NCBI RefSeq assembly: GCF_051175565.1
Contig: NZ_CP195105.1
Span: forward strand, 2,108,001-2,172,000
DNA: 64,000 bases
Direction of reading: 5' to 3'
DNA from: Daejeonia sp002484105
GTDB taxonomy: Bacteria > Bacteroidota > Bacteroidia > Flavobacteriales > Weeksellaceae
The position numbers were made by a program, and so were the translations under genes. Below the pieces are notes generated by a model. The model was not told where the DNA came from. It saw only the letters and a list, made by a program, of their open reading frames with translations, and made no database searches. Below, in pieces: positions 40,605 to 50,436 of the stretch (the stretch's first letter is position 1; every line of letters begins with the position of its first letter).

Positions 40605-43112
40605 ATGAAAAAAATTCTCATAGCAGCACTTTTTCTGGGTGCTTTATTCCATTCTGATATTGTACTGGCACAAACGGATACTTCCGGCCGGGAAGCGGTT
40701 TACCGGGCTACACATACCAAAACAACAGAGCTGAAACATACCCAACTGAAAGTCAGCTTCGATTATCAGAAAGAGCAGATGAACGGCGAAGAATGGCTTA
40801 CCGCAAGCCCGTATTTCTATCCTTCCGATTCGCTGGTGCTCAATGCCAAAGGAATGCTGATACACGAGGTGGCTCTTGACAATTCAGGTTCCCGAAAACC
40901 CTTGAAATACGATTATAAAGACGATATTCTGAAAATAAATCTCGACAAAACTTACCAGAAAAACCAGCAGTATACCGTCTATATCAAATATACGGCACGC
41001 CCTAATGAAGTGAAACAGCAGGGAAGTGCCGCCATCAACGATGCCAAAGGACTCTATTTCATCAATGCGCAGGGAAAAGATCCGGACAAGCCGACACAAA
41101 TCTGGACACAGGGCGAAACGGAATCTTCTTCCGCATGGTTCCCAACCATTGACAAGCCCAACCAGAAATCGACAGAAGAAATTTACATGACGGTTCCCAA
41201 CCAGTATGTCACCCTTTCCAACGGTATCCTGAAAGACCAGAAAAACGAAGCAAACGGACTGCGTACCGACCACTGGGTGATGGACAAGCCACACTCTGTC
41301 TACCTTTTTTTCATGGGCGTAGGCGATTATGCCATCGTGAAAGACAAATGGAAAAATATCCCGGTCGACTACTACGTGGAAAAAGAATATGAACCGTATG
41401 CCAAACAGATTTTCGGGAATACTCCGGAGATGATAGATTTTTTCTCCAAAAAACTCAACTACGATTATCCCTGGCCGAAATATTCACAAATTACGGGACG
41501 CGACTACGTTTCGGGTGCCATGGAGAACACAACCTGCACACTGCATGGCGAATCTGCGCAGCAGAAACCAGGCGACCTGATTGACGAAAACCGATGGGAA
41601 GACGTTATTGCACACGAGCTCTTCCATCACTGGTTTGGCGATCTTGTCACCGCAGAAAGCTGGAGCAACCTCACCGTAAACGAATCTTTTGCCAACTATT
41701 CCGAATATCTCTGGGAAGAATATAAATATGGAAAAGATGCTGCCGACTATCACCTCATGCAGGATCTCAGTCAGTATATCCACAATCCTTCCGACTTTTC
41801 AAAAGATCTGGTACGCTTTGATTATAGTTCCAGAGAAGATGTTTTTGATTTAATCACTTACAACAAAGGAGGTGGCATTCTTCATATGCTGCGAAACTAT
41901 CTCGGTGACGACGCCTTTTTTGCCGGCCTGAATCTGTATCTGAAAACCCATCAGTACGACAATGCAGAAGCCCATGACCTTCGTCTTGCAATGGAAAAAG
42001 TATCCGGAAAAGACCTGAACTGGTTCTTCAACCAATGGTATTACAGCAATGGAAGCCCGAAACTCAGCTATTCTTATTCCTTCGATCCGGTGAAGAAAGA
42101 AACCACAGTCTCCATCGACCAGAGCCAGACACCATTGTTTCAGTTCCCGCTCAGCATCGATGTTTTTGTTGGTGGAAAAGCGGTACGGCAGAAAGTCTGG
42201 GTTGACGCAAAATCAAAGAATAATTTTAGTTTTTCAGTGGCCAAAAATCCAGATTTTATCAACATCAATCCGGACGGTATTTTGCTTGCCGATATTACGG
42301 AAAACAAAACTCTGGAACAGTATTACAGTCAGTATACAGGGACACCGGATTTTTACGGAAGATATAAAGCAGTATCCAGAACTGCAGATATGGAAAGTAA
42401 AAACGAAACGGCTTACAAAACACTGGCTGCCGCACTGAAAGATCCGTTTTTCAGAATCCGCATCAAGGCACTGAATGCACTGGATCTGACTTCTCCGCTG
42501 GCAAAAAACATCCTTCCGGAGGTTGAAAAATTAGCACAGAACGATCCCAAAACACTGGTTCAGGCTGCTGCAATAAGTGCTTTGGCCAAGACTAAAAACA
42601 GTAAATATCTCCCGTTGTACGAGAAGAACATCAATGCAGTTTCCAATGCCGTGAAGGCAGCCTCGCTGACCGGAATTGCAACAACCGATCCTTCAAAGGT
42701 TGCCACACTTGCCGATAAAATGGATCTGGAAAATGCTTCGGAAGACACCATCAATGCACTTCTTCCCATTATCGTTGACAACAAAATAGAAAAACAGATG
42801 CCGGCCATTGCACAGGTTGTTGCCTTTTATCCTTTCATCAAGTTCCATGATCCATCACTTGGAGCTGTGGCAGAAAAAGGCTATAACTGGATTATGAATT
42901 CGGACAATCTGAAAGCCACACAGAACGTAACCAAAATTCTTACACAGATAAAATCTCAGGTAGACAACAATCCACAGGCAAAAATGATGCTGGTGCAGAT
43001 ACTGAAAGACGGCCTCGACAAGAAGATGCAGGTACTGAAAAGCCATCCGGACAGCCCGACCATCCATCAGCAGATTGATGCCATCAACAGCGCCATCAAT
43101 GCATACAAATAA
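40605..43112 (+). CDS. M1 family zinc aminopeptidase, exported
   Basis: An 835-residue peptidase with signal peptide (residues 1-22, cut after VLAQ). It has the exopeptidase motif GAMEN (304-308), the zinc-binding HELFH (337-341) and third ligand Glu360 in NESFAN. C-terminal region (about 590-835) is HEAT-like alpha-helical repeats, as in aminopeptidase N and leukotriene A4 hydrolase relatives. Cleaves N-terminal amino acids from peptides in the periplasm. ATG at 40605 is chosen because it begins the signal peptide. Followed by a strong terminator. Confidence 0.93.
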   Translation: MKKILIAALFLGALFHSDIVLAQTDTSGREAVYRATHTKTTELKHTQLKVSFDYQKEQMNGEEWLTASPYFYPSDSLVLNAKGMLIHEVALDNSGSRKPLKYDYKDDILKINLDKTYQKNQQYTVYIKYTARPNEVKQQGSAAINDAKGLYFINAQGKDPDKPTQIWTQGETESSSAWFPTIDKPNQKSTEEIYMTVPNQYVTLSNGILKDQKNEANGLRTDHWVMDKPHSVYLFFMGVGDYAIVKDKWKNIPVDYYVEKEYEPYAKQIFGNTPEMIDFFSKKLNYDYPWPKYSQITGRDYVSGAMENTTCTLHGESAQQKPGDLIDENRWEDVIAHELFHHWFGDLVTAESWSNLTVNESFANYSEYLWEEYKYGKDAADYHLMQDLSQYIHNPSDFSKDLVRFDYSSREDVFDLITYNKGGGILHMLRNYLGDDAFFAGLNLYLKTHQYDNAEAHDLRLAMEKVSGKDLNWFFNQWYYSNGSPKLSYSYSFDPVKKETTVSIDQSQTPLFQFPLSIDVFVGGKAVRQKVWVDAKSKNNFSFSVAKNPDFININPDGILLADITENKTLEQYYSQYTGTPDFYGRYKAVSRTADMESKNETAYKTLAAALKDPFFRIRIKALNALDLTSPLAKNILPEVEKLAQNDPKTLVQAAAISALAKTKNSKYLPLYEKNINAVSNAVKAASLTGIATTDPSKVATLADKMDLENASEDTINALLPIIVDNKIEKQMPAIAQVVAFYPFIKFHDPSLGAVAEKGYNWIMNSDNLKATQNVTKILTQIKSQVDNNPQAKMMLVQILKDGLDKKMQVLKSHPDSPTIHQQIDAINSAINAYK

Positions 43113-43130
43113 CAACAGACCCTTCTGCTT

Positions 43131-43166
43131 AAAAATCATCATTCTTGTAATGGTGATTTTTTTTTA
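43131..43166 (+). terminator. Terminator after the M1 aminopeptidase gene
   Basis: AAAAATCATCATT (43131-43143) pairs with AATGGTGATTTTT (43149-43161), 13 bp with one G-U pair and a 5-base loop, continuing into a T run. Only about 20 bases separate it from the next gene. Confidence 0.8.
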
Positions 43167-43187
43167 TCTTTAAGGGAAATCATTTTT

Positions 43188-44898
43188 ATGAAAAGAATTC
43201 GTTTACTTCTTGCCATTTTCTGTGTAGGTTCCCACACCAGCGCCCAATTTCTGAAAACCAGCGGACAGCGTATTGTGGATGATAACGGAAAGGAAATCCA
43301 ATTGCGCGGTCTGGGACTCGGAGGATGGATGCTTCAGGAAGGTTATATGCTGAAAACGGCCGATTTTGCCGGAACACAGCATTCCATCAAACAAAAAATT
43401 GCAGAAGTGGCAGGAAAGAAAGGCATGGAAGACTTCTACAAAGCATATCTGAAAAATGGCATTACCAAAAAAGATATCGATTCTCTGGCCAAGTGGGGAT
43501 TCAATTCGGTGCGGCTTCCAATGCACTACAACCTCTACACACTTTCCATTGAAGATGAACCGGTAAAAGGACAAAACACATGGCTGGAAGAAGGTTTCCG
43601 GATGACCGACGATCTTATGGTGTGAAGCCAATCGCATGTATTTGTTTCTTGATCTTCATGCTGTGCCGGGCGGACAGGGAAAAGATGCAAATATTTCAGA
43701 TTATGATCCCTCAAAACCATCCGTATGGGAAAGCGAGGAAAACAAAGCCAAAACGGCAGCCTTGTGGAAAAAATTGGCAGAACGCTACAGAAACTCTCCA
43801 TGGATAGGTGGTTATGATATAATCAATGAGCCCAACTGGAATTTTACCGGAACCCATCCAAACGGCTGTGACGAAAAATCGAATGCACCTCTCCGGGATC
43901 TCCAGATAAGGATTACGAAAGCCATCCGCGAGGTAGACCAGAAACATATCATCATTATCGAAGGCAACTGCTGGGGCAACAATTATGAAGGAATGTTCCC
44001 GCTTTGGGATGAAAATATGGTGCTGAGTTTCCACAAATACTGGAATATGAATACACCGCAGGCTATAAGCGGAATGACCAGCCTGCGCGAAAAATACAAT
44101 GTACCTGTCTGGCTGGGCGAAAGCGGTGAAAACTCCAACGTTTGGTTTACAGAAGCCATTTCCCTGATGGAAAGTAATCATATCGGATGGGCTTTTTGGC
44201 CCATGAAGAAGGTAGATAATATCGCAGGAATCTGTAATGTAAAAATGAATCCTGACTATGCAAAACTCCTTGATTACTGGAAAAATGGAGGAACGAAACC
44301 ATCTGAAAAACTTGCAAAGAAAGCGCTCATGCAGCTTGCTGAAGATTATAAAATTGAAAATACCGAAATCAGAAGAGATGTGATGGATGCTATGTTCCGG
44401 CAGGTGCATTCGGACGCAACACTGCCTTTTGCATCCAACAGAATTCCCGGCTATATCCCTGCCACCGCTTACGACCTGGGAAAAAATGGAAGCGCCTATT
44501 ATGATCGTGATACAGCAAATTATCGTATCGATACGGGGATTGATGTCGTCTGGAATTCGGGAAACCAGCTGCGCAACGATGGTGTTGATATCTTTTGGAA
44601 TAAGGCAGACGGATTTTATGTCGGCAAAACAGAAGCAGGAGAGTGGCTGAAATATACGCTGGATGTATCTAAAAACAAAGATTACATTCTTTTGCTGGAT
44701 TACCGAAACGATTCATCACAGGTAAAGAATATTTCAGTATCTGTAAACGGACAGGAAAAAATACTGCAACTTGAGCCGGGCAGAAACGTTTTCCAAAACC
44801 AGCATCTGGAAAATATCCCTTTACATAAAGGAAAAAACATAGTTGTCCTGAAAATTATGGACGAAGGAATCCTTCTGAAAGGTTTCAGCATTCAATAA
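43188..44898 (+). pseudogene. GH5 family glucanase with CBM6-like domain, disrupted by a frameshift
   Basis: The gene is in two frames. The first (43188-43625) starts with a signal peptide (residues 1-19) and carries the first half of a GH5 barrel, ending in GFRMTDDLMV then TGA. The second frame, open through 44898, resumes WCEANRMYLFLDLHAVPGGQG at 43618 and carries the catalytic glutamates (acid/base in YDIINEPNW, nucleophile in WLGESGE) and a C-terminal beta-sandwich with CBM6-like features (about the last 150 residues). The family expects D-x-L-L/M-x-W-C, so loss of 5 bases (one TGGTG of a tandem TGGTG pair) near 43617-43622 accounts for the shift. It may be a pseudogene, a reversible repeat slip, or a sequencing error. 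Confidence 0.82.
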
Positions 44899-45009
44899 AC
44901 AGAAATGCTTTATCCGAAAATGTGTTATGCCCTTAAAGGTTTATATCTCGTGACAAATATCGCTGAAAGTATTCGGGATTTTTTTTAAATTCGCACAAAA
45001 TTTCAATCA

Positions 45010-46338
45010 ATGAGTTATGGAATAGAAGCTGCCAGCTACTTTGTACCTTCCCTTTATCTGGACATCAAAGACCTGGCTGTAAAAAGAAATATAGAACCCG
45101 CAAAACTCGAAAAAGGGCTGGGACTTCATAAAATGGCTTTCCCGGATGTGCATGAAGATGCAGCCACTTTTGCAGCGGAAGCACTTCTGAAACTGATCAA
45201 CCAGTACAATATCCATCCAAAAGATATCTCAAGAATCTATCTCGGTACCGAGAGCGCCCTTGATGCTGCCAAACCTACCGCTACTTATGCCATGCAGATG
45301 GCAGAGACGGTTCTGGAACCCAGATTCGGAGCAAGAGTTTTTAAAAACTGCGATGTAGTAGATATGACCTTTGCCTGTGTAGGTGCGGTAGATGCCCTGC
45401 AGAACTGTCTGGATTATGTAAAGGCAAACCCCGGAAAAAAAGCAGTAGTAATGGCATCCGACTATGCCAAATACGAACTGGCCTCTACCGGCGAATATAC
45501 ACAGGGTGGTGGTGCCGTGGCACTCCTGGTATCCGACAATCCAAAACTCATTGAGATTGAAGATACCTTTGGTGTAGCGACAGAAAGTGTATTTGATTTC
45601 TTCAAACCCAGACGTGCTGCAGACAAAAAAGATCTTGTCACGGCAACAGAACACATGCCGGACAAAATTGAGATTTTTACTGACGAACCGGTATTCGACG
45701 GACAGTATTCCAACCAATGTTATCAGGATAGAATCCGTGAAGCATACGAACATTATAAAGAGCAGACAGGACTCGAAAAACCCTATGAAAACTGGCGCTA
45801 CATGATTTTTCATCTGCCATATGCTTTCCATGGAAAAAGAGTTTTTACCGAAATCTACAGTCAGGAAAACCATTTGCCTTATGCAACACCAGAAGAGCAG
45901 AAAGCGGTGGCCAAATCTGAAGAATATCTTCAGTTTATCAACGAAAAAATAGAACCCTCCCAGCGTGCCTCTTCCGAAATCGGCAATATGTATACGGCAT
46001 CCATTTTTATGGCATTGCTGTCTGCCTTGCAGGTAAGCTATGATTCGGGAGAAGAACTTGCAGGCCGTAAGATAGGATTCCTCGGTTACGGAAGCGGTTC
46101 AAAAGCCAAAGTTTTTGCGGCTGTTGTAAGTCCGGAATGGAAGCAGGTTGTCAGCTCCTGGCATCTATTCGATGAACTGAAAAACAGAACAGCCATCAGT
46201 TTTGAGACCTATGAAAAACTACACAGAAAGCAGTTGAGCAAATCTGTCAACCCCGATTACAAAGGATTCGGACTCGACTGGATTGAGCAACAAAATCCTG
46301 TTTCTATTGGCGCAAGACACTACAAATATCAAGAATAA
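45010..46338 (+). CDS. Hydroxymethylglutaryl-CoA synthase family protein
   Basis: A 442-residue thiolase-fold enzyme. The nucleophilic Cys123 is in DMTFACVGAVDAL, and His268 lies in MIFHLPYAFHGKR; GYGSGSKAKVF near the C-terminus binds the CoA ester. HMG-CoA synthase condenses acetoacetyl-CoA with acetyl-CoA in the mevalonate route to isoprenoids, used by many flavobacteria. No other mevalonate gene is nearby, so a related role cannot be excluded. A terminator follows. Confidence 0.87.
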   Translation: MSYGIEAASYFVPSLYLDIKDLAVKRNIEPAKLEKGLGLHKMAFPDVHEDAATFAAEALLKLINQYNIHPKDISRIYLGTESALDAAKPTATYAMQMAETVLEPRFGARVFKNCDVVDMTFACVGAVDALQNCLDYVKANPGKKAVVMASDYAKYELASTGEYTQGGGAVALLVSDNPKLIEIEDTFGVATESVFDFFKPRRAADKKDLVTATEHMPDKIEIFTDEPVFDGQYSNQCYQDRIREAYEHYKEQTGLEKPYENWRYMIFHLPYAFHGKRVFTEIYSQENHLPYATPEEQKAVAKSEEYLQFINEKIEPSQRASSEIGNMYTASIFMALLSALQVSYDSGEELAGRKIGFLGYGSGSKAKVFAAVVSPEWKQVVSSWHLFDELKNRTAISFETYEKLHRKQLSKSVNPDYKGFGLDWIEQQNPVSIGARHYKYQE

Positions 46339-46345
46339 CATCAGG

Positions 46346-46372
46346 AAGCCGGCTTTTTTCCGGCTTTTTTTG
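46346..46372 (+). terminator. Terminator after the HMG-CoA synthase gene
   Basis: AAGCCGG (46346-46352) with CCGGCTT (46360-46366), 7-bp GC-rich stem, then a T run. The fructosamine-kinase gene starts 17 bases later. Confidence 0.8.
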
Positions 46373-46388
46373 ATGATAAAACAGACGC

Positions 46389-47240
46389 ATGGATATTCGG
46401 AATATTGCAGAAAAGATCCTCCAAACAAGTATTGACAGTATATCGCGTCTGCATGGGGGCGACATTAATGAAACTTTTTCTTTGCACACCAAGCATGGAA
46501 GTTTTGTTGTAAAAGTCAACCTATGGGCTCGGTTTCCGGAGATGTTTCAAAAAGAAAAAAACGGACTGGAAGCACTTCGCCGGTATTCGGAATTCCGGAT
46601 TCCCAAAGTGATTGCGGTGCATGAAGAGAAGGGGTATCAGTTTCTGTTTCTTGAAAAAATTGAGCAGGGAAATCCGAAAACAGATTTTTGGGACGTTTTT
46701 GGAAAAAAGCTTGCTACAATGCATCTGCATTCTCATGAAAAATTTGGCTGGGAAACCGACAATTTTATGGGAAACCGCGTTCAGAAAAACCAATGGGCCA
46801 ACAATTGGGAAGATTTCTACCGGGACTTCCGTATTATGCCTTTTGTCAGAATGCTCCGCGACCAGCACCGCTTCGATACCAAAGATGTACAGCTTGCGGA
46901 AAAGCTCTGCGTCCGTATTTCAGATTATTTTCCAGAGGAACCTCCTGCCTTTGTGCACGGCGATCTGTGGAGCGGAAATTTTATGACTGATGAAACCGGA
47001 AACCCTGTTCTTATCGATCCTGCTGTCAGCTTTTCGCACCGTGAAATGGATCTTGCACTGACAAAACTTTTCGGAGGGTTTTCAGAAGCTTTCTATCAGG
47101 CTTATCAAAGAACATATCCTTTGTCATCAGGATGGGAAGGGCGGCTTCCTGTTGCACAACTTTATCCGCTGCTGTTTCATGCAGTGGCTTTTGGTGGTAC
47201 GTATGTCACACGCTGTCGTGATATTTTAAAACGGTTTTAA
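46389..47240 (+). CDS. Fructosamine kinase family protein
   Basis: A 283-residue protein-kinase-fold enzyme. N-terminal glycine-rich SRLHGGDINETFSL, catalytic HGDLWSGNFM (Asp in HGD), the metal site IDPAVSFSHREMDLAL, and FGGFSEAFYQAY. Fructosamine-3-kinase family members phosphorylate ketoamines so that glycated proteins or sugar-amines break down. A single gene convergent with an SDR; 7 bases between them. Confidence 0.87.
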   Translation: MDIRNIAEKILQTSIDSISRLHGGDINETFSLHTKHGSFVVKVNLWARFPEMFQKEKNGLEALRRYSEFRIPKVIAVHEEKGYQFLFLEKIEQGNPKTDFWDVFGKKLATMHLHSHEKFGWETDNFMGNRVQKNQWANNWEDFYRDFRIMPFVRMLRDQHRFDTKDVQLAEKLCVRISDYFPEEPPAFVHGDLWSGNFMTDETGNPVLIDPAVSFSHREMDLALTKLFGGFSEAFYQAYQRTYPLSSGWEGRLPVAQLYPLLFHAVAFGGTYVTRCRDILKRF

Positions 47241-47247
47241 GAAGAGT

Positions 47248-48048
47248 TTACGCCTTCCAGAATCTGACCAATATTTTTTCAAAAAGACGGTCGCCCAGAA
47301 TTCTTTTCATGATTAGAGAAAGCGTTTGTTCTTTTTTTCCGACAGTGTAGCGTATGGCAGGTTCGCGGTCAGAGGAAATAATTTTTTCAGCTAATTTTGC
47401 AACAAGGATCGGGTCGCAGCCGTTGTTTTCATCGTGTTCATACATTTTCAGGAAATGGTTAAAAGCGCTTTTGTATAGTGAATTTTCCTGCTGAAAAATC
47501 TGTCTGTTCTTTGTAAATCCTGTATGGAAATCGCCCGGATTGATATTGCATACACGAATCCCGAAAGGGCGCACTTCAAACCTCAAAGCTTCCGTAAAAC
47601 CCTCCAGCGCAAACTTGCCTGCCGAATACTGCGACTGGAAAGGCAAACCCATAAGTCCCCCGATGGAGCTTATATTCAGGATGGTGCCGCCACCGTTCTG
47701 TCTGAAATGCGGCAGCAGCTCCCGCGTCACCCGCACCGTTCCGAGATAATTGGTATTGAGCTGTTTGAGGGTCTGTTCCATCGGCATTTCTTCTACAGAA
47801 CCATATATTCCATAGCCGGCATTATTGATCAGAACATCAATATTTCCGAGCTGTTCGATGGCTTCGTTACAGGCTTTTTTCACTGAGATATCGTCGGTAA
47901 TATCCATTTTCAGCAGGTTCATTCCAATAGGAGGTTCAGGAGGATTTCTGCAGGTTCCGATCACCCGGTGTCCTTGGTCTTCAAGATATCGGGCAGTAAT
48001 AAAACCAATTCCGGAACTGGCACCTGTAATCAGAATGTTCTTTTTCAT
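47248..48048 (-). CDS. Short-chain dehydrogenase/reductase (SDR)
   Basis: A 266-residue classical SDR: cofactor motif TGASSGIGF (about 7-15), NNAGYGIYGSV (about 90), catalytic Ser in ISSIGG and YSAGKFALEGF with Tyr-x3-Lys. NADP is more likely than NAD because Arg-rich residues follow the second strand (TCRNPPE). Substrate unknown. Divergent from the DUF2911 gene. Confidence 0.9.
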   Translation of the reverse strand: MKKNILITGASSGIGFITARYLEDQGHRVIGTCRNPPEPPIGMNLLKMDITDDISVKKACNEAIEQLGNIDVLINNAGYGIYGSVEEMPMEQTLKQLNTNYLGTVRVTRELLPHFRQNGGGTILNISSIGGLMGLPFQSQYSAGKFALEGFTEALRFEVRPFGIRVCNINPGDFHTGFTKNRQIFQQENSLYKSAFNHFLKMYEHDENNGCDPILVAKLAEKIISSDREPAIRYTVGKKEQTLSLIMKRILGDRLFEKILVRFWKA

Positions 48049-48138
48049 CTGGAAAAAATATAGATAAATTTACGTCAATCTGCCATCAGAATATCAACAG
48101 AATCAATTTAATTTTTTATTTTTAAGCAAATTTTAAGC

Positions 48139-48741
48139 ATGAAAAAAACAGCCATTATTGCCCTATTCCTGATTTCCCGTTATACATTTTCGCAAACCTA
48201 CTCGATACCCGCCGAAAGCCCGCGCCAAACGGTGGAGCAGCAGTTTTCCATTTCTTCTGTAAAGGTGGATTACGGCCGTCCAGGTGTCAAGGGAAGGAAA
48301 ATTTTCGGCGATTTGGTGCCATATGGAAAAGTCTGGAGGCTTGGTGCCAATTCTTGTACAAAAATCACCTTCGGTCAGGCGGTAGTCTTTGGCAAAACCA
48401 CTGTTCCGCCAGGCACCTATGCTCTGTTTGCCATTCCCTCGGAAAAAGAATGGAAAATTGTCCTCAACAAAGATTTCAGTCAGTGGGGCGCTTTTCAGTA
48501 TGATGAAAAACTCAATATTGCAGAAATTGCCGTACCGGTGCAGAAAAATCCTGAAAAGCAGGAGTGGTTTGAGATCACTGTAGAACCGGTAAGTTCTTCA
48601 GTAGTACATCTTATTTTCCGTTGGGACGATGTAAAAACGATTCTTCCCATTGAAATAGCTGATACCGAAACAGTTGCCAAAATTGCAGATAAGTTGAAAG
48701 AGGCCAAAAAAATTGAATTTGAAGCCCGCAAAAAACCATAA
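48139..48741 (+). CDS. DUF2911 family protein, exported
   Basis: A 200-residue protein with a signal peptide (residues 1-19, cut after FSQ). The DUF2911 domain (about 24-180) shows VKVDYGRPGVKGRKIFGDLVP, YGKVWRLGANSCTKITF and PPGTYALFAIP, a beta-sandwich-like domain common in Bacteroidota. The function is unknown. The ogt gene follows with a 12-base gap, so cotranscription is likely. Confidence 0.87.
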   Translation: MKKTAIIALFLISRYTFSQTYSIPAESPRQTVEQQFSISSVKVDYGRPGVKGRKIFGDLVPYGKVWRLGANSCTKITFGQAVVFGKTTVPPGTYALFAIPSEKEWKIVLNKDFSQWGAFQYDEKLNIAEIAVPVQKNPEKQEWFEITVEPVSSSVVHLIFRWDDVKTILPIEIADTETVAKIADKLKEAKKIEFEARKKP

Positions 48742-48753
48742 AACAGTTGGGAG

Positions 48754-49272
48754 ATGATGTTGTTTCAAGGGAAATATCGGAAAGAAATTGACACGCCGCT
48801 TGGCAAAATGATTGCTGGTGCCGACGAATCCGGCATCTGTTTTCTGCAGTTTGCTGATCATACTGTTTTGGAAATCAGTTCAGAAGAGCATCTTTCGGAG
48901 AATGAACTTTCGGAATCTTATTTTAAAATTCTGGCAAAAGAACTTTCGGAATATTTTAGAGGGAGCCTGCAGAAATTTTCTGTTCCTCTTTCCGTTCAGG
49001 GAACGGATTTCCAGAAAAAGGTCTGGCAAAAACTTTTAGAAATTCCTTATGCCTCTACCAAAACCTACCGCGAACAGGCAGCAGAAATCGGAAATCCACG
49101 CGCCGTACGCGCCGCCGCAAATGCCAACGGACAGAATAAAATCATCATCCTGATTCCTTGCCACCGCATTGTCGGCAGCAGTGGCAAACTGACCGGCTAC
49201 AACGGCGGCATCGACAGGAAAATGAAACTGCTGGAGCTTGAAAAACGGGCATCAAAAAAGCTGCTTCAGTAA
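48754..49272 (+). CDS. ogt: Methylated-DNA--protein-cysteine S-methyltransferase
   Basis: A 172-residue DNA repair protein that takes methyl from O6-methylguanine onto its own cysteine in a one-use reaction. The acceptor Cys136 is in LIPCHRIVGSSGKLTGY; the upstream YREQAAEIGNPRAVRAAANAN carries the helix-turn-helix with the flipping Arg. There are two adjacent ATGs, at 48754 and 48757. The repair domain is at the C-terminus, as in Ogt, without an Ada-type regulatory part. Confidence 0.95.
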   Translation: MMLFQGKYRKEIDTPLGKMIAGADESGICFLQFADHTVLEISSEEHLSENELSESYFKILAKELSEYFRGSLQKFSVPLSVQGTDFQKKVWQKLLEIPYASTKTYREQAAEIGNPRAVRAAANANGQNKIIILIPCHRIVGSSGKLTGYNGGIDRKMKLLELEKRASKKLLQ

Positions 49273-49313
49273 AATGAAACAGCTTTTAACAAAATAACGG
49301 CTAACCAATAAAA

Positions 49314-50435
49314 CTAAATAATCGTTGATTTCCCGATTTCGACATTTTCCTGATGAAAGAATTCAATATCCTGCTCCAGAGATTTGCAGATATAATCGCC
49401 GATAAATCCGGTACTGAAATATTTTTTTGAGTTGAGATCTATAGATACCACGCCGTTGGCAATTGCCTGCTCTACCGAAAACACAATATGGTCGGCAGCG
49501 GTTTTCTCGCCGAGATAATCCAGCATCATTGCTGCACTGAGAATAGAAGCCATAGGATTGGCAATTTTCTTCCCTTTGGCCTGCGGATAAGATCCGTGAA
49601 TCGGTTCGAACATTGCCGTTTTTTCGCCTACCGATGCAGAAGGCAGAAGCCCGATAGAACCTCCGATAACGCTTCCCTCGTCCGAAATAATATCCCCGAA
49701 CATATTTTCGGTAAGGATAATGTCAAAACGTTTCGGATTGAGAATCAGCTGCATGGCGGCATTGTCTACAAACAGAAAATCCATTTCAACATCCGGATAT
49801 TCCGCTGCAATTTCCTGGCAGGTTTTTCTCCAAAGCCTTGAGGTTTCCAGTACATTGGCTTTATCTACAAGGGTTACTTTTTTTCTTCTCTTTAATGCTT
49901 CCTGAAAGGCGAGGTGTGCAATGCGTTCAATTTCATGTTTTTTGTAAACACAAAGATCAGAAGCTTCAGTGCCATCTTGTGAAATTTTCTTTTCGCCAAA
50001 GTATATCCCGCTGACGAGTTCGCGGAAGATCACCATATCTGTTCCTTCAAACACTTCGGCTTTCAGCGGGCTGATGGAAGAAAGGGTAGGATAAGCCTTA
50101 ATGGGGCGGATGTTGGCATAGAGTCCGAGTTCGGAGCGGAGTGCAAGAAGTCCCTGCTCCGGACGTACCTTGGCTGAAGGGTTGTTGTCGAAACTCGGAT
50201 CACCAATCGCACCAAACAGTACTGCATCGGAGTTTTTGCAGACTTCGAGTGTGTCGTCCGGAAGCGGATTTCCGGTTTCAAAAATGGCTTTCGCACCCAC
50301 AGAAGCTTCTGTATAATCAAAGGTGATTTGGTAGATTTTAGAAACGGTGTTCAGAACCTTTATCGATTCGTTCACCACTTCGGGGCCGATGCCGTCTCCG
50401 GAGAGTACTGCTATTTTGTACGATGTATTTTCCAT
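49314..50435 (-). CDS. leuB: 3-isopropylmalate dehydrogenase (LeuB)
   Basis: Oxidatively decarboxylates 3-isopropylmalate in leucine synthesis with NAD+. 373 residues. GDGIGPEVV near the N-terminus, substrate arginines in ELGLYANIRPIKAYP and FRELVSGIYFGEK, and the metal and NAD motif TENMFGDIISDEGSVIGGSIGLLPSAS plus EPIHGSYPQAKGKKIANP. Start ATG at 50435 (MENTSYKIAVLSGDG), only 1 base after the leuD stop. It is the last gene of leuA-leuC-leuD-leuB. Confidence 0.95.
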   Translation of the reverse strand: MENTSYKIAVLSGDGIGPEVVNESIKVLNTVSKIYQITFDYTEASVGAKAIFETGNPLPDDTLEVCKNSDAVLFGAIGDPSFDNNPSAKVRPEQGLLALRSELGLYANIRPIKAYPTLSSISPLKAEVFEGTDMVIFRELVSGIYFGEKKISQDGTEASDLCVYKKHEIERIAHLAFQEALKRRKKVTLVDKANVLETSRLWRKTCQEIAAEYPDVEMDFLFVDNAAMQLILNPKRFDIILTENMFGDIISDEGSVIGGSIGLLPSASVGEKTAMFEPIHGSYPQAKGKKIANPMASILSAAMMLDYLGEKTAADHIVFSVEQAIANGVVSIDLNSKKYFSTGFIGDYICKSLEQDIEFFHQENVEIGKSTII

Positions 50436-50436
50436 C

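Noticed and set aside
43636..44898. Second half of the GH5 gene as an independent gene starting at ATG 43636
   Set aside because: It lacks a signal peptide and the first part of the barrel, and the reading frame continues upstream into WCEANR, so it is the tail of the broken gene.
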